DNA of 53,775 bases from Candidatus Burkholderia humilis (GCA_001184405.1 LFMX01000032.1:1-53775); one strand, 5' to 3'. Numbered from the stretch's first letter, positions 9,165-20,307 are shown. Program-made: numbers and translations. Notes: generated from the letters alone by a model not told the origin.

Positions 9165-10685
9165 ATGAAAGCTAGCCTCCAACTCCGCCTCTCACAGCAT
9201 CTTGCGCTCACTCCGCAACTGCAGCAGTCCATCCGGCTGCTGCAGTTGTCGACGCTCGAACTGCAGCAGGAAGTTGCGATGGCCGTCTCGCAGAATCCGC
9301 TGCTCGAAAACGACGACGACTGGATTTCCAGTCCGCTGCGCGTGGCCGCGGACGGCTCGTTGATCGCATCGCCCGCCACGAATAACACCGCGCCCGAACC
9401 GATGATGAGCAACGGCTCGTCATCGTCGTCGAGCACGTCGAGTTCCGAGCGCTCGGAAAACAGCGAGTTGCAGGGCGTCGACGAGTACAACGGTCTTGGC
9501 AGCGACAACAATTCGGATTCCAGCTCGTGGAATCTGGAAGACTACGGCCGCTCGAACAACGCGTCCGACGACGATCTCCCGCCGCTGCAAATCCACGAAT
9601 CGACCACCACGCTGCGCGATCATCTGACGGCGCAGTTGCGCATGACGTCGGCGCATCAGCGTGACCGCGCGCTGGTCACGTTTCTGATCGAATCGCTGGA
9701 CGAGGACGGCTATCTGACCTCATCGCTCGATGAAGTGCAGGCCGATTTGCCCGAAGAACTCGAAGTCGATGTCGATGAACTTAGCGCGGCACTCGCCTTG
9801 CTGCAGAGTTTCGACCCGCCGGGCGTGGGCGGACGGTCGGCATCGGAATGTCTGAAGCTGCAGTTGCTGCGGCTGGATGAATCGCCGACCCGCACGCTGG
9901 CGCTCGAGATTGTGGTGAATCGCCTCGAACTGCTCGCCGCGCGTGATTTCACGCGTCTGCGCAAGCAACTCAAGGTCAGCGACGATTCCCTTCGCGACGC
10001 GCATCTGCTCATTAAATCGCTGGAACCTTTTCCGGGCACAGCGTACGGAAAGAGTGAGGCGGATTACGTCGTGCCGGATATTCTCGTGCGCAAAACCACG
10101 GGCGGCTGGACGGCGGAGCTGAATCCGGAAATCGTGCCGAGGCTGCGCATCAATCACTTGTACGCGAACATTCTGCGTAACAACCGGGGCGATCCGGGCA
10201 GTGGTTCGCTGCGTCAGCAGCTTCAGGAAGCGCGCTGGCTGATCAAGAATATTCAGCAGCGTTTCGAGACGATTCTCCGCGTCGCGCAGGCAATTGTTGA
10301 GCGTCAGAAGAACTTTTTTGCACATGGTGAAATTGCCATGCGGCCCTTGGTTTTGAGGGAAATTGCTGATACGCTGGGCTTACACGAGTCGACCGTTTCA
10401 CGCGTGACAACTGGCAAGTACATGCTCACCCCGTTTGGGACGCTCGAGTTCAAGTATTTCTTCGGGTCGCACGTTTCGACTGACACTGGAGGCGCGGCAT
10501 CGTCTACAGCGATCCGCGCTCTCATCAAGCAACTGATAGGAGCGGAAGACCCCAAAACCCCTCTTTCAGACAGCCGCATCGCCGAACTGCTGGCGGAACA
10601 GGGCTTCGTGGTGGCGCGCCGTACGGTCGCCAAGTATCGCGAAGCGCTGAAGATTCCGGCAGTGAATTTGCGCAAGTCTCTTTGA
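9165..10685 (+). CDS. rpoN: RNA polymerase sigma-54 factor RpoN
   Basis: The alternative sigma factor for -24/-12 promoters, 506 residues. Region I ([20 protein letters not shown], then [16 protein letters not shown]) interacts with activators. Region II (about residues 55-140) is acidic and Ser-rich, longer and more repetitive than in enterics. Region III ends with the HTH ([14 protein letters not shown]) and the RpoN box ([12 protein letters not shown]) that reads the -24 element. It is followed by hpf and ptsN, the conserved rpoN cluster that links sigma-54 with the nitrogen PTS. A 141-base gap separates it from lptB, so it probably also has its own promoter. Confidence 0.98.
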   Translation: MKASLQLRLSQHLALTPQLQQSIRLLQLSTLELQQEVAMAVSQNPLLENDDDWISSPLRVAADGSLIASPATNNTAPEPMMSNGSSSSSSTSSSERSENSELQGVDEYNGLGSDNNSDSSSWNLEDYGRSNNASDDDLPPLQIHESTTTLRDHLTAQLRMTSAHQRDRALVTFLIESLDEDGYLTSSLDEVQADLPEELEVDVDELSAALALLQSFDPPGVGGRSASECLKLQLLRLDESPTRTLALEIVVNRLELLAARDFTRLRKQLKVSDDSLRDAHLLIKSLEPFPGTAYGKSEADYVVPDILVRKTTGGWTAELNPEIVPRLRINHLYANILRNNRGDPGSGSLRQQLQEARWLIKNIQQRFETILRVAQAIVERQKNFFAHGEIAMRPLVLREIADTLGLHESTVSRVTTGKYMLTPFGTLEFKYFFGSHVSTDTGGAASSTAIRALIKQLIGAEDPKTPLSDSRIAELLAEQGFVVARRTVAKYREALKIPAVNLRKSL

Positions 10686-10878
10686 CCCATCTCTGTAGTC
10701 CATCACATGTTGTGCTGGACGTTTACCGCGGCCGCAGCGCGAGATGCGGACGAGGCGGGGCATTCGGCGATTCTGCCCGTTCAGTATTTTTGGCGCGCGT
10801 ATTTAATCGATACGCGAACGGGACGACTAGCCGACTGGCATCGGACGAGCCTTGTGGCCATTAGCTTGGAGAGCAACT

Positions 10879-11238
10879 ATGAATCTGAAGATCAGCGGAC
10901 ATCACCTCGAATTGACGCCTGCGTTGCGCGAGTACGTGATCACGAAGCTGGACAGGGTGCTCCGTCATTTCGATCAAGTGATCGACGGCAACGTTGTCTT
11001 CTCGGTCGACAATCATAGGGAAAAGGAAAAGCGGCAGAAGGCAGAAATCAACCTGCACCTCAAGGGCAAGGACATTTTTATCGAGAGTTGTGACGTTGAT
11101 ATGTACGCGGCCATCGATCTCATGGTCGACAAGCTGGACCGGCAGGTCATCAAGCACAAGGACAAGATCCAGGGGCACGCGCACGAATCGGTGAAGTATC
11201 ACGGCGAGCCGCAGGAGTTGCAGGCACCCTCGGCCTGA
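10879..11238 (+). CDS. hpf: Ribosome hibernation promoting factor (HPF/YfiA family)
   Basis: A 119-residue ribosome-binding stationary-phase factor that blocks the tRNA and mRNA sites and promotes inactive ribosome dimers. It shows the HPF/YfiA fold motifs: [19 protein letters not shown] at the start, then [19 protein letters not shown] and [23 protein letters not shown] 10879 has TTGGAGAG upstream. The length matches the short HPF of gammaproteobacteria rather than the long form. It sits between rpoN and ptsN as in most proteobacteria and ends about 100 bases before a strong terminator. Confidence 0.95.
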   Translation: MNLKISGHHLELTPALREYVITKLDRVLRHFDQVIDGNVVFSVDNHREKEKRQKAEINLHLKGKDIFIESCDVDMYAAIDLMVDKLDRQVIKHKDKIQGHAHESVKYHGEPQELQAPSA

Positions 11239-11342
11239 TTGCAGAACGGGGCTGTCCGGCGCCGCTGACATCCGGCAGCGGGGCGATTCGAGGAACTCCT
11301 CGAAAAGCGGGAAATTCGCCGCGCCGGGCATGCGCCGAAACG

Positions 11343-11367
11343 AAGCCGCCACGCTGGCGGCTTTTTT
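11343..11367 (+). terminator. Rho-independent terminator after hpf
   Basis: AAGCCGCCA pairs perfectly with TGGCGGCTT around a three-base loop, followed by six T. It separates rpoN-hpf from ptsN. Confidence 0.85.
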
Positions 11368-11469
11368 GTTGCAATTTTCGTTGCTGTGCGGCACAAGCCA
11401 TTGATTTTCAGGGTTTTGCACTGCACATTCAATGACAGTTTGCGCGATGACGCGCTGCACCATCGCGCT

Positions 11470-11498
11470 TTGGCCTGTTCTAATGGTCCGGTTATGAT
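11470..11498 (+). promoter_or_regulatory. Candidate sigma-70 promoter for ptsN-hprK-rapZ
   Basis: TTGGCC (11470-11475) and TATGAT (11493-11498) are separated by 17 bases. The pair lies in the 385-base space between hpf and ptsN, downstream of the terminator. It would give ptsN a leader of about 120 bases. Nothing else recognisable was seen in this gap. Confidence 0.5.
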
Positions 11499-11623
11499 CG
11501 GCGTCGCGCGCGATAGCATGCTTCAAAGACGCCTAAGCGCATTTTTATCGTTTCATCATCGCCGTGAGCGCTTTCTGACAGCAGCCACGATGAGGAGCTA
11601 TAGGCCACCATCAGCCTGCCAAC

Positions 11624-12079
11624 ATGAATCGTTTAGCCAAATTTCTTCCCCTTGAGAACGTCGTTCTCGGCCTGTCCGTTACTAGCAAGAAACGCGTATT
11701 CGAGCAAGCGGGCCTGATTTTCGAGAACCAGAACGGCATCGCCCACAGCGCCGTCACCGACAACCTCTTCGCGCGCGAGCGCCTCGGGTCGACCGGCCTC
11801 GGCGAAGGCGTCGCTATTCCGCATGGCCGCATCAAGGGGCTCAAGCAGCCGCTCGCGGCTTTTGTGCGTCTGGCGGAGCCGGTTGCGTTCGAATCGCCGG
11901 ATGGACAACCGGTATCGCTGCTGATCTTTTTGCTCGTGCCCGAGCAGGCCACGCAGCAGCATCTGGAGATCCTGTCGGAGATCGCACAACTGCTCTCTGA
12001 CACAGAGGCGCGCGAGCGTCTGCACAAGGAAGAAAATCGCGAGGCGCTTTATCAAGTGCTCACGCAGTGGCAACCGTGA
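11624..12079 (+). CDS. ptsN: Nitrogen-PTS enzyme IIA (PtsN, EIIA-Ntr)
   Basis: A 151-residue PTS_EIIA type-2 domain protein. It accepts phosphate from NPr and regulates potassium transport, nitrogen metabolism and envelope functions rather than carrying sugar. The phosphorylated His lies in GVAIPHGRIKGL (near residue 69). The N-terminus LAKFLPLENVVLGLSVTSKK is typical. It is followed by hprK and rapZ, the usual betaproteobacterial order. It stays intact although the sugar-specific GlcNAc PTS about 25 kb downstream is broken, which fits a regulatory role independent of sugar uptake. Confidence 0.96.
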   Translation: MNRLAKFLPLENVVLGLSVTSKKRVFEQAGLIFENQNGIAHSAVTDNLFARERLGSTGLGEGVAIPHGRIKGLKQPLAAFVRLAEPVAFESPDGQPVSLLIFLLVPEQATQQHLEILSEIAQLLSDTEARERLHKEENREALYQVLTQWQP

Positions 12080-12238
12080 TAGCCAGGCAAACATGACGAC
12101 ACGCGCCTCTTTCGAGGCGCTTCGCGTATGGGGTGCTTCTAGGGCACAATCGGTCAAACGCAGCGCCATGCGGCGAATTGAAGCAACCTGCTTCGACACG
12201 CGAAGGCTGCTCCCGGCTTCCAACGGAGTTCCGGCCTC

Positions 12239-13207
12239 ATGGATACGTCCAGCATCAACGCCCAAAGCATTTTTGACGACAACGCCGCCGCTCTGAAGCT
12301 CAGCTGGCTGACCGGGCACGAAGGCTGGGAACGCGGGTTTTCGAGTGAGACCGTTGCGAACGCGACGTCGAGCGCCGATCTCGTCGGCCACTTGAACCTG
12401 ATTCACCCGAACCGTATCCAGGTGCTCGGCGACGCCGAGATCAACTACTACCAGCGTCAATCCGATGAAGACCGCTCGCGCCACATGGCCGAGCTGATCG
12501 CGCTGGAACCGCCGTTTCTGGTCGTCGCGGGCGAAGTCGGCGCGCCGCCGGAACTCGTTTTGCGATGCACCCGCTCCTCGACACCGCTCTTCACCACGCG
12601 CATGTCGGCGGCGGCGGTGATCGACAGCCTGCGCGCGTATATGTCGCGCATTCTCGCGCCGCGCGCGACGCTGCACGGCGTGTTCATCGATATTCTCGGG
12701 ATGGGCGTGCTGCTCACCGGCGATTCCGGTCTGGGCAAGAGCGAACTCGGCCTCGAACTGATCAGCCGCGGCCACGGTCTCGTGGCGGACGACGCCGTCG
12801 ATTTCGTGCGTCTCGGCCCGGACTTCGTGGAAGGCCGTTGTCCGCCGCTGCTGCAAAACCTGCTCGAAGTGCGCGGCCTCGGTCTGCTCGATATCAAGAC
12901 GATCTTCGGTGAAACGGCCGTGCGCCGGAAGATGAAGCTGAAGCTGATCGTTCAACTGGTGCGCCGGCCGGACGGTGAATTCCAGCGTCTGCCGCTGGAG
13001 AGTCAGACCGTCGATGTCCTCGGTTTGCCGATCAGCAAAGTGACCATTCAGGTGGCCGCGGGCCGCAACCTCGCGGTGCTGGTCGAAGCCGCCGTGCGCA
13101 ATACCATTCTGCAGTTGCGCGGCATCGATACATTGCGCGACTTCATGGATCGCCAGCGGCTCGCGATGCAGGACCCGGACAGTCAGTTTCCCGGTAAGCT
13201 GATCTGA
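12239..13207 (+). CDS. hprK: HPr kinase/phosphorylase HprK
   Basis: A bifunctional enzyme that phosphorylates HPr on a regulatory Ser and removes the phosphate again. The P-loop is [16 protein letters not shown] (near residue 160) and the HPrK signature is [19 protein letters not shown]. The N-terminal domain (about residues 10-135) is a DRTGG-like fold. The length, 322 residues, is normal. It lies 159 bases after ptsN; the gap has no convincing terminator. In betaproteobacteria HprK is tied to the PTS phosphorylation state and not to CcpA-type repression. Confidence 0.97.
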   Translation: MDTSSINAQSIFDDNAAALKLSWLTGHEGWERGFSSETVANATSSADLVGHLNLIHPNRIQVLGDAEINYYQRQSDEDRSRHMAELIALEPPFLVVAGEVGAPPELVLRCTRSSTPLFTTRMSAAAVIDSLRAYMSRILAPRATLHGVFIDILGMGVLLTGDSGLGKSELGLELISRGHGLVADDAVDFVRLGPDFVEGRCPPLLQNLLEVRGLGLLDIKTIFGETAVRRKMKLKLIVQLVRRPDGEFQRLPLESQTVDVLGLPISKVTIQVAAGRNLAVLVEAAVRNTILQLRGIDTLRDFMDRQRLAMQDPDSQFPGKLI

Positions 13208-13240
13208 ATCGTTTCATAAGCCAGTGCTAAGATAAAGAGG

Positions 13241-14152
13241 ATGAGCCGACACCCCATGCGTATCATTCTGATCACCGGCATTTCCGGTTCCGGTAAGTCC
13301 GTCGCGCTGAATGCGCTCGAGGACGGCGGCTACTACTGCGTCGACAATTTCCCGCCGCGCTTTCTGCCCGAACTTGCCGCGTATCTTGCGAGCGAAGGTC
13401 AGCAGCGTCTGGCCGTCGCGATCGACGCGCGTTCGAGTCTTTCGCTCGACGAAGTTCCCGCCATCATCAACACGCTGTCGAAAGACTACGACTTGCGCGT
13501 GCTGTTCCTCAACGCGAGCACGCAGTCGCTCATTCCGCGTTTTTCCGAGACACGCCGCCGTCATCCGCTGTCCGGTTCGCCTTCGCACGAGGCGGATGTC
13601 GGCGTGATGAATTCGCTCGCCGAATCGATCGAACGTGAGCGCGAACTCGTCGCGGGGCTGGCTAAATATGGACATCAGATCGACACGAGCAATCTGCGCG
13701 CGAACGTGTTGCGTGCGTGGGTCAAGCGCTTCGTCGAAACGGATGCCGCCGATCTCACGTTGATGTTCGAATCGTTCGGCTTCAAGCGTGGCGTGCCGCT
13801 CGATGCCGATCTCGTGTTCGACGTGCGCACGCTGCCCAATCCGTACTACGACCATCAGTTGCGACCGTTCACCGGCCGCGATCAACCGATCATCGACTTT
13901 CTCAATGCGCAGCCGATGGTCGGCGAGATGGTCGACGATATCGGCGCGTTCGTTGGCAAATGGCTGCCGCGCTTTCGCGACAACAACCGCAGCTATCTCA
14001 CGGTCGCGATCGGTTGCACGGGCGGTCAGCATCGCTCGGTGTTTATCGCGGAGGCGCTGGCCGCGCGCTTCGGCGATCGGTGGAACGTGATCGTGCGGCA
14101 TCGTGATGCGCCCATCCCGGTGGATGAAAGCGCGATGCTCACGCGAACCTGA
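13241..14152 (+). CDS. rapZ: RNase adapter protein RapZ (YvcJ/YhbJ family)
   Basis: A P-loop protein of 303 residues. In enterics it binds the sRNA GlmZ and glucosamine 6-phosphate to control amino-sugar synthesis. Walker A is [11 protein letters not shown] near residue 15, [15 protein letters not shown] follows, and the C-terminal RNA-binding domain contains [21 protein letters not shown] 13241 and ATG 13256 are both possible; the later start gives the more usual N-terminus MRIILITG. It is linked to hprK by a 33-base gap. In species lacking GlmZ its target is unknown. Confidence 0.96.
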   Translation: MSRHPMRIILITGISGSGKSVALNALEDGGYYCVDNFPPRFLPELAAYLASEGQQRLAVAIDARSSLSLDEVPAIINTLSKDYDLRVLFLNASTQSLIPRFSETRRRHPLSGSPSHEADVGVMNSLAESIERERELVAGLAKYGHQIDTSNLRANVLRAWVKRFVETDAADLTLMFESFGFKRGVPLDADLVFDVRTLPNPYYDHQLRPFTGRDQPIIDFLNAQPMVGEMVDDIGAFVGKWLPRFRDNNRSYLTVAIGCTGGQHRSVFIAEALAARFGDRWNVIVRHRDAPIPVDESAMLTRT

Positions 14153-14187
14153 TCGCCACGCCGGGCGGTCCACACTGGAGGCGTGCG

Positions 14188-14820
14188 ATGTCCTCGAATC
14201 CCGTTCTCGCCGACTTGCCGCTATTCCCGCTTCACACCGTGCTGTTTCCCGGCGGCCTGCTGCCGCTTAAGATTTTTGAAGCGCGCTATCTCGATATGGC
14301 GCGCGCGTGTCTGCGTGAGAAAACGCCGTTCGGCGTGTGTCTGTTGAAGAGCGGACATGAAGTGGCGTCGCCGGGCGATCCGTCGATTCCCGAGAACATC
14401 GGCTGCCTCGCTGAAATCTCCGAATGCGATGTCGATACCTTCGGCCTCTTGCTCGTCCAGGCGCGCGGCACGCAGCGCTTCAAGCTGAAGGACTATCGTG
14501 TCGAGCCAAGCAATCTCTTGATCGGCGAAACCGAATTGATCGGCGATGACCAACCGCTGCAAGGCGCGGAAACGCTCGCCAAGTTCGGCGCGTGCGCGGA
14601 AGTGCTGGAGCGCATCATCGAGACGATCAAGGAGCGCGAGCCGCAAAATCTGCCCTTCGTCGAACCCTTTCTCTTCGATGACCCCACGTGGGTCTCAAAC
14701 CGTCTCGCCGAAATCCTGCCGATTCCGATGCGCGCGCGCCAGAAACTCATGGAACTGATGGATGCGAGCGCGCGCATCGATGTCGTGCATCACTATATGC
14801 AGCAGCATCAGCTGCTTTAG
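14188..14820 (+). CDS. LON substrate-binding (LonN) domain protein
   Basis: A 210-residue protein with only the N-terminal substrate-binding domain of Lon protease: LPLFPLHTVLFPGGLLPLKI at the start, then FEARYLDMARACLREKTPFG. No ATPase or protease domain follows. Such stand-alone LonN proteins are widespread in proteobacteria and their role is unproven; a part in proteostasis is assumed. It ends in TAG four bases before the convergent mutY stop. GGAG precedes ATG 14188. Confidence 0.88.
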   Translation: MSSNPVLADLPLFPLHTVLFPGGLLPLKIFEARYLDMARACLREKTPFGVCLLKSGHEVASPGDPSIPENIGCLAEISECDVDTFGLLLVQARGTQRFKLKDYRVEPSNLLIGETELIGDDQPLQGAETLAKFGACAEVLERIIETIKEREPQNLPFVEPFLFDDPTWVSNRLAEILPIPMRARQKLMELMDASARIDVVHHYMQQHQLL

Positions 14821-14823
14821 CGT

Positions 14824-15885
14824 TTAGATCAGCGAACCGGTGAGCGCATCGAGCAACTTGCGCACCGGCGCAGGCACGCCATACGAATCGATGCGCGACA
14901 ACGGCGCCCACACCGTCTCGCCATCGTTCAACTCGCGCGGTACGCCGCGCGCCTCGCCCAGACGCGGCTCGATATCCAGCTTGAAGTGCGTGAATGTGTG
15001 CGACATCGGCGCGAGACGCTGCAACTGATCGTCGCCGCCGAAGCTGTGCGCGACCGCCGCGAGCGCGGTTTCATCGGCGGCTTCGGGAAGACTCCACAAG
15101 CCGCCCCAGATGCCCGTCGGCGGACGTTTTTCGAGCAAGATCGAATCGCCGTCTTTCAGCACGAGCATCCAGGTCTTGCGCGTCGGCACCGTTTTTTTCG
15201 GGCGCGCAGTCGGCAATTCACGCTGTCGCCCTTCCACCTTCGCCACACAATCTGATGCGAACGGACAGCGCGCGCAATCCGGCTTGCCGCGCACACACAA
15301 GGTCGCGCCGAGATCCATCAAGCCTTGCGTGTAGGCGGTGACATCGTCCGGATGAGCGGCATCCGGCAATAAGGATTCCGCGAGCGTCCACATCGCGTTC
15401 TCGACTTTCTTTTCGCCCGAAAACCCTTCCACGCCGAACACACGCGCGAGCACGCGCTTCACGTTGCCGTCGAGAATCGTCGCGCGCGCGCCGAAGGCGA
15501 ACGATGCCACCGCCGCGCCCGTCGATCGGCCGATGCCCGGTAACTCCGCGAGCGCTTCGACGGTGCGCGGAAACACGCCGCCATGCTCGTACGCGACGAC
15601 CTGCGCGCACTTATGCAGATTGCGCGCGCGCGAATAGTAGCCGAGACCGGCCCACAACGCCATCACATCGTCGATGGGCGCGTCCGCGAGCGCGCGCACG
15701 GTCGGAAAACGTTCGAGAAAGCGCGCGTAGTACGGAATGACGGTCGACACCTGCGTCTGCTGCAGCATGATTTCCGACAGCCAGATGCGATACGCATCGC
15801 TCGTGTTTTGCCACGGCAGATCGTGCCGGCCGTGAATGCGTTGCCACGCGATCAGGCGCGAGGAAAAATCGGTGAGTGCGAGCAT
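14824..15885 (-). CDS. mutY: A/G-specific adenine glycosylase MutY
   Basis: It removes adenine mispaired with 8-oxoguanine, acting with MutM encoded just upstream. The catalytic Glu is in WLSEIMLQQTQV, the helix-hairpin-helix is LAELPGIGRSTGAAVASFAF, and the catalytic Asp is in TILDGNVKRVLARVF. The 4Fe-4S cluster ligands follow the C-X6-C-X2-C-X5-C pattern in CVRGKPDCARCPFASDC. A NUDIX-like C-terminal domain recognises 8-oxoG (ILLEKRPPTGIWGGLWSLPE). I chose ATG 15885, which gives MLALTDFSSRLIAWQR and 353 residues; upstream codons would overlap mutM. It lies 8 bases behind mutM in a repair operon. Confidence 0.96.
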   Translation of the reverse strand: MLALTDFSSRLIAWQRIHGRHDLPWQNTSDAYRIWLSEIMLQQTQVSTVIPYYARFLERFPTVRALADAPIDDVMALWAGLGYYSRARNLHKCAQVVAYEHGGVFPRTVEALAELPGIGRSTGAAVASFAFGARATILDGNVKRVLARVFGVEGFSGEKKVENAMWTLAESLLPDAAHPDDVTAYTQGLMDLGATLCVRGKPDCARCPFASDCVAKVEGRQRELPTARPKKTVPTRKTWMLVLKDGDSILLEKRPPTGIWGGLWSLPEAADETALAAVAHSFGGDDQLQRLAPMSHTFTHFKLDIEPRLGEARGVPRELNDGETVWAPLSRIDSYGVPAPVRKLLDALTGSLI

Positions 15886-15893
15886 CGGAAAAA

Positions 15894-16724
15894 TTAGCGT
15901 TGGCAGCGCGGACAAAAGTAGGTCGAGCGCTGCCCTTGAACGATCTGTTTGATCGCCGTTCCGCAAACGTGACACGGCAACCCGGCGCGATCATAAACGA
16001 AGTAGTCGAGCTGGAAGTAGCCCGATTCGCCATTGCTGCCGACGAAATCGCGCAACGTGCTCCCGCCCTTATCGATGGCCGCCGCCAGCGTCACGCGCAC
16101 GGCATCGGCAAGCAAGTCATAACGCACGAGCGAAATGCGCCCGGCCGCAGTCGTCGGACGAATGCCCGCGCGAAAGAGATTCTCCGACGCGTAAATATTG
16201 CCCACGCCCACGACGATATCGCCCGCAAGCAGCGCCTGCTTCACCGATACCTTGCGCCCGCGCGTCTCACGGAAAAGCGTCGCACCGGAAAACTCCGGCG
16301 AAAACGGCTCGACGCCCAGACTCGCGAGCAGCGGATGATCGAGCACGTTGCCATCGGTGCGTGCGTGCCAAAGGATTGCGCCGAAACGACGCGGATCGCG
16401 AAAACGCAGGATGAAGTCGTCGAATACGATATCGACGTGATCGTGCTTCGCCGCGTCCGGCGGTCGCGGCACGTTACGCAACACGCGCAACGTGCCCGTC
16501 ATACCCAAATGGACGATCAGCCATCCGGCGACCGTTTCGAACAGCAGATATTTTCCGCGCCGCTCGACTTTCTCGATCTTCAGCGTCGAAAGCGTCTTCG
16601 CGAGATGCGGCGGAATGGGCCAGCGCAGCGCGGGCGTATGCACATCGACGTGCTCGACGCGACGTCCGGCGACATAGGGTTCGATTCCCCGGCGGGTGAC
16701 TTCGACTTCCGGTAGTTCGGGCAT
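15894..16724 (-). CDS. mutM: Formamidopyrimidine-DNA glycosylase MutM (Fpg)
   Basis: It excises 8-oxoguanine and formamidopyrimidines. The protein begins [20 protein letters not shown], giving the catalytic Pro2 and Glu3 after Met removal. The beta-hairpin Lys is in [11 protein letters not shown], and the C-terminal zinc finger is CHVCGT, about 14 residues, then CPRCQR. The 276 residues are normal. ATG 16724 is fixed by the requirement for Pro at position 2. The retention of both mutM and mutY argues that the oxidative-damage (GO) repair pathway remains in this lineage despite the gene decay elsewhere. Confidence 0.97.
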   Translation of the reverse strand: MPELPEVEVTRRGIEPYVAGRRVEHVDVHTPALRWPIPPHLAKTLSTLKIEKVERRGKYLLFETVAGWLIVHLGMTGTLRVLRNVPRPPDAAKHDHVDIVFDDFILRFRDPRRFGAILWHARTDGNVLDHPLLASLGVEPFSPEFSGATLFRETRGRKVSVKQALLAGDIVVGVGNIYASENLFRAGIRPTTAAGRISLVRYDLLADAVRVTLAAAIDKGGSTLRDFVGSNGESGYFQLDYFVYDRAGLPCHVCGTAIKQIVQGQRSTYFCPRCQR

Positions 16725-16818
16725 TTTCCTGGAGAGCGTCTTGCTGGAGCGTTTATGCCGGTATTTTAGCGACCGCGTTACAATCGTTACAATCGACTGA
16801 AACATTGTCTGGATTTCC

Positions 16819-18660
16819 ATGAACCCGTTCGTCATGAAGCTGTTTGCGAAGCGTCAGACCGGCTCGACGCGTTCGTTCACCACGCCGTTGTCACGCATCA
16901 CCGGCGCAGTGGCCCTTGCGCTCACTGCGCTCGCGTTCACGCCGGCCTATGCGCAGGATCCCGATTCATCACCCGTTCCCGCCGCCGACGATCAAGCCGC
17001 GCAAAACGCCGTCGATCTTCTGACCGCGCCCGTGAGCGGCGCAGAACAGCAGGACTTGCCCAATGTGGCGATGTCCAGTCAGATCGTGTTTCAGGTGCTT
17101 GCGGCGGAAGTCGCGTTGCAGCGCGGCCAGCCCGCGCCCGCGTTTCAAACCTATCTCGCCCTTGCACGCGATACGCACGATCCGCGGTTCGCACAGCGCG
17201 CCACGGAAATCGCCATCGCCGCACAAAGCCCGAACGATGCACTCACGTCCGCGCAACTGTGGACGCAGTTCGCGCCGCATTCGGATCGTGCGGCGCAGTT
17301 GAGCGCATCGCTTCTGATCGTCTCGGGCAAGCCGGATGACGCCAAACCCACGCTTGCGTGCGAACTCGCGAAGGTCGCGCCCGAACAGCGCGGCGAAGCC
17401 ATTCTGTCGTTGCAGACTTTGCTTGCGCACGGGCCGAATCGCATTGGCGGTTTGAATGTGCTGAAAGAGCTGAGCGCGAACGATCTGAACTTGCTCGAAA
17501 CGCAGCTTGCGCTCGCGCGTCAGCAATTGAACACGGACGATCAGCCGGCTGCAAAGGCATCGCTCGAAAAGGTGTTGCAGATCAAGCCGGACTATTTGCC
17601 CGCCGCGCTCACGCTCGTGCGCATGGGTCCGGACGAGAGCAAGGAAGGCATCGCATCGTTCGAAAAGTATCTCGACAAGAATCCGAAGTCGCGCGATGCA
17701 CGGCTCGCTCTGGCGCAGTTGTATTTGTCGGCCGAGCGGCTCGACGACGCGCAAAAGCAGTTCGAGATCATGCGCAAGAACGACTCGAAAGATCTCGCGC
17801 CGATCATGGCGCTCGCGCTCATCAATATTCAGAAGAAGCAGTACGACAAGGCGCAGGACTATCTGAACCAGTACGCGAAGCAGGCGCAGAACACGCCGGG
17901 CGCGGACCCCGGTCAGGCGTACATCTACCTTGCGCAACTGGCGCTCGAGCAGGAACAGGACGATATCGCGAGCCAATGGCTCGATCGCATTCCGCGCGCG
18001 AGCCAGCAGTATTTGCTCGCGCAGATCATGGCCAAGCAAGGCAAGGTTGATGAAGCGCGTACGCTGATCAACAGCCTGCAAAACTCCGATCCACGTGATC
18101 TCGCACTGCTCGCGCGCACGGATTCGGCCATTCTGTTCGAGGCGCATCGCTACAAGGAAGCGGAAGAGAATCTCGGGAAGGCGGTCAACGCGTTCCCCGA
18201 CGATCCCGATCTCATCTACGACTACGCGATGGCCGCCGAAAAGAACGGTCATTACGACGTGATGGAAACGCAGCTTCGCACGCTGATGAAGCTGCAGCCG
18301 GCCAATCCGCAGGCGTATAACGCGCTCGGCTATTCGCTCGTCGATCGCAATCAGCGGCTGGATGAAGCGGTGAAGCTGGTCGAAAAGGCCGTATCGCTCG
18401 CACCGAACGATGCGTTCATCATGGACAGTCTCGGCTGGGCGCGCTTCCGTCAGGGCAACGCGGCCGAAGCGGAAAAGATTCTGAAGAACGCGTACACCAT
18501 TCAGCCGAATGCGGAAATCGGCGCACATCTGGGCGAAGTGCAATGGAAGTCGGGTCAACAGGATCAGGCGCGCGCCACGTTCCGTCAGGCGCAAAAGCTC
18601 GAACCCGATAACGACACGCTCGTCAAAACGCTCAAACGACTTCAGGTGAACGATCTTTGA
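16819..18660 (+). CDS. Periplasmic tetratricopeptide-repeat protein
   Basis: A 613-residue exported protein. The signal segment [15 protein letters not shown] ends near residue 46. The rest is built from many TPR-like helical pairs (for example [20 protein letters not shown] and [20 protein letters not shown]). The last few repeats, with [20 protein letters not shown], are typical of the TPR protein that precedes lolB in Burkholderiaceae. It is probably a scaffold for envelope or lipoprotein biogenesis, but the exact role is unknown. It overlaps lolB by one base (TGATG) and is transcribed divergently from mutM. Confidence 0.88.
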   Translation: MNPFVMKLFAKRQTGSTRSFTTPLSRITGAVALALTALAFTPAYAQDPDSSPVPAADDQAAQNAVDLLTAPVSGAEQQDLPNVAMSSQIVFQVLAAEVALQRGQPAPAFQTYLALARDTHDPRFAQRATEIAIAAQSPNDALTSAQLWTQFAPHSDRAAQLSASLLIVSGKPDDAKPTLACELAKVAPEQRGEAILSLQTLLAHGPNRIGGLNVLKELSANDLNLLETQLALARQQLNTDDQPAAKASLEKVLQIKPDYLPAALTLVRMGPDESKEGIASFEKYLDKNPKSRDARLALAQLYLSAERLDDAQKQFEIMRKNDSKDLAPIMALALINIQKKQYDKAQDYLNQYAKQAQNTPGADPGQAYIYLAQLALEQEQDDIASQWLDRIPRASQQYLLAQIMAKQGKVDEARTLINSLQNSDPRDLALLARTDSAILFEAHRYKEAEENLGKAVNAFPDDPDLIYDYAMAAEKNGHYDVMETQLRTLMKLQPANPQAYNALGYSLVDRNQRLDEAVKLVEKAVSLAPNDAFIMDSLGWARFRQGNAAEAEKILKNAYTIQPNAEIGAHLGEVQWKSGQQDQARATFRQAQKLEPDNDTLVKTLKRLQVNDL

Positions 18661-19289
18661 TGGCTTTCGATTTCTCCGCCGGCGCATCGGTCAGACGCGG
18701 TGCGTTGAGTATCGCTGCAATCGCCGCGATCGTGCTGTCGGGCTGCGCGGTGCAACGCCAGCCGACGCCCAACACTACCAACGCATCCAATTCACTCGCC
18801 ACGCAAACGAGCCGCGCGTATCACGGCCGTTTCGCGGTTACGTATAACGATCAGCAAGGCACGCAGCGTAACGCGTACGGCAATTTCGACTGGCAGGAAA
18901 CCGGCGATACGGTGACGCTTCAGTTGCGCAACCCGCTCGGCTCGACGATGGCGATCGTTACATCATCGCCGTCGCTTGCCACGCTGGAATTGCCGAACCG
19001 GCAGCCGGTGAACGCGGAGAACGTGTCCGAGCTGATGCAAAACACGCTCGGCTTCGCGTTGCCGGTGGAAGGTCTGCGCTACTGGCTACAACCGTCCGCT
19101 GCACCGAATTCGCGCGCGCAGACCACGCTCGATCCGGAAGCGAACAACGGCCGCCCGAAGGAAATCAAGCAGGATGGCTGGATCATCGACTATCTCGCCT
19201 ACGCCACCGCACCAGCGACGGGCGTGAAACTCGTGAATCTGAAGCGCGACGAGCCGCCGCTCAACATCAAGCTCGTGCTCGATCAATAA
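18660..19289 (+). CDS. lolB: Outer membrane lipoprotein receptor LolB
   Basis: A 209-residue lipoprotein. The N-terminal segment [13 protein letters not shown] gives a lipobox with Cys near residue 24. The mature region has LolB features: [20 protein letters not shown], then [20 protein letters not shown] and [18 protein letters not shown]. It takes lipoproteins from LolA and inserts them in the outer membrane. It starts inside the TPR gene's stop and lies 19 bases before ispE, the conserved lolB-ispE arrangement. Confidence 0.94.
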   Translation: MAFDFSAGASVRRGALSIAAIAAIVLSGCAVQRQPTPNTTNASNSLATQTSRAYHGRFAVTYNDQQGTQRNAYGNFDWQETGDTVTLQLRNPLGSTMAIVTSSPSLATLELPNRQPVNAENVSELMQNTLGFALPVEGLRYWLQPSAAPNSRAQTTLDPEANNGRPKEIKQDGWIIDYLAYATAPATGVKLVNLKRDEPPLNIKLVLDQ

Positions 19290-19308
19290 CCTGGCTGTCG
19301 CTTCACGC

Positions 19309-20175
19309 ATGACTTCATCGACCGATTCGCTTCGCAACTGCCTCGCGCCCGCGAAGCTGAACCTCTTTCTGCATATCACGGGCCGTCGTCCGGACGGCTA
19401 TCACTCGCTGCAGACCGTTTTCCAGTTGCTCGACTGGGGCGATCGCCTGCACTTCACGCGCCGCGACGATGGCGTCATCACGCGCAAGACCGATGTGCCC
19501 GGCGTGCCCGAAGCCGACGATCTCGTCGTGCGGGCCGCGCGCTTGCTGCAGCAACACACAAGCACGAAGTACGGCGTGGAGATCGAGATCGACAAGGTGC
19601 TGCCGATGGGCGCGGGCCTCGGCGGAGGCAGTTCTGACGCGGCGACAACATTTTTTGCGTTAAATCGTCTATGGGGCGTTGATCTTTCGCGTGAGACTAT
19701 GCAGAATCTCGGCCTGCAACTCGGTGCTGACGTGCCGTTTTTTGTCTTCGGGCAAAATGCTTTCGCGGAAGGTGTAGGCGAGGCGCTGCAGGCGGTGAAT
19801 CTGCCTCAACGTTTCTTCCTGATAGTGATTCCTTCTGTACACGTCCCCACCGCGGCGATTTTCTCCGAAAAAAGCTTGACACGGGATTCGAAAGTCGCCA
19901 TAATGATTGAATTTCTTGCAGAGCAAAGGCCGGACAGCTTCGGTCGGAACGACATGCAGGCTGTAGTCGCAAGAAAGTACGCGGAAGTTGCACAGGTGCT
20001 TGAGTGGTTTGCCAATCTCGCACCGGCGCGAATGACTGGATCTGGAGCGTGCGTGTTCGCAGCTTTTCAGAGCAAAGCCGAAGCGGAAATGGCGCAAGCC
20101 AAACTGCCGGCAAGCTGGAAAAGCGTAGTGACAGCAAGTCTGGATTCACATCCTCTCTTCGCTTTCGCGTCATAA
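19309..20175 (+). CDS. ispE: 4-diphosphocytidyl-2-C-methyl-D-erythritol kinase IspE
   Basis: A GHMP kinase of the non-mevalonate isoprenoid pathway. The N-terminal motif [20 protein letters not shown] and the ATP loop [17 protein letters not shown] are diagnostic, and [12 protein letters not shown] near the C-terminus is the third GHMP motif. The 288-residue length is normal. Codon choice near 19640-20100 is slightly more AT-rich than in neighbours, with no damage. It is followed by tRNA-Gln and prs, a conserved betaproteobacterial and gammaproteobacterial neighbourhood. Confidence 0.96.
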   Translation: MTSSTDSLRNCLAPAKLNLFLHITGRRPDGYHSLQTVFQLLDWGDRLHFTRRDDGVITRKTDVPGVPEADDLVVRAARLLQQHTSTKYGVEIEIDKVLPMGAGLGGGSSDAATTFFALNRLWGVDLSRETMQNLGLQLGADVPFFVFGQNAFAEGVGEALQAVNLPQRFFLIVIPSVHVPTAAIFSEKSLTRDSKVAIMIEFLAEQRPDSFGRNDMQAVVARKYAEVAQVLEWFANLAPARMTGSGACVFAAFQSKAEAEMAQAKLPASWKSVVTASLDSHPLFAFAS

Positions 20176-20230
20176 GGTTTTGTTTTGTCGGTATGTCCTA
20201 CACTTTCCGGCAAGACTCATAGTTAAGTGT

Positions 20231-20307
20231 AGGGGAGTCGCCAAGTTGGTCAAGGCACCGGATTTTGATTCCGGCATGCGAGGGTTCGAGTCCTTCCTCC
20301 CCTGCCA
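20231..20307 (+). tRNA. tRNA-Gln (anticodon TTG)
   Basis: A 77-base cloverleaf. The acceptor arm AGGGGAG pairs with CTCCCCT, the CCA end is encoded, the anticodon stem is CCGGA/TCCGG with loop TTTTGAT (anticodon TTG, decoding CAA and CAG), and the T arm contains GTTCGAG. It lies between ispE and prs, its usual place. Confidence 0.97.

Noticed and set aside
16770..16800. Tandem GTTACAATC repeat between mutM and the TPR gene.
   Set aside because: Two copies of nine bases only. One TACAAT may be a -10 box, but no -35 box supports it.
16969..18687. A 572-codon open frame antisense to the TPR gene.
   Set aside because: It is Arg/Leu/Val-rich with no family motif and mirrors the codon bias of the real gene. 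Similar long antisense frames occur opposite many genes in this high-GC DNA.
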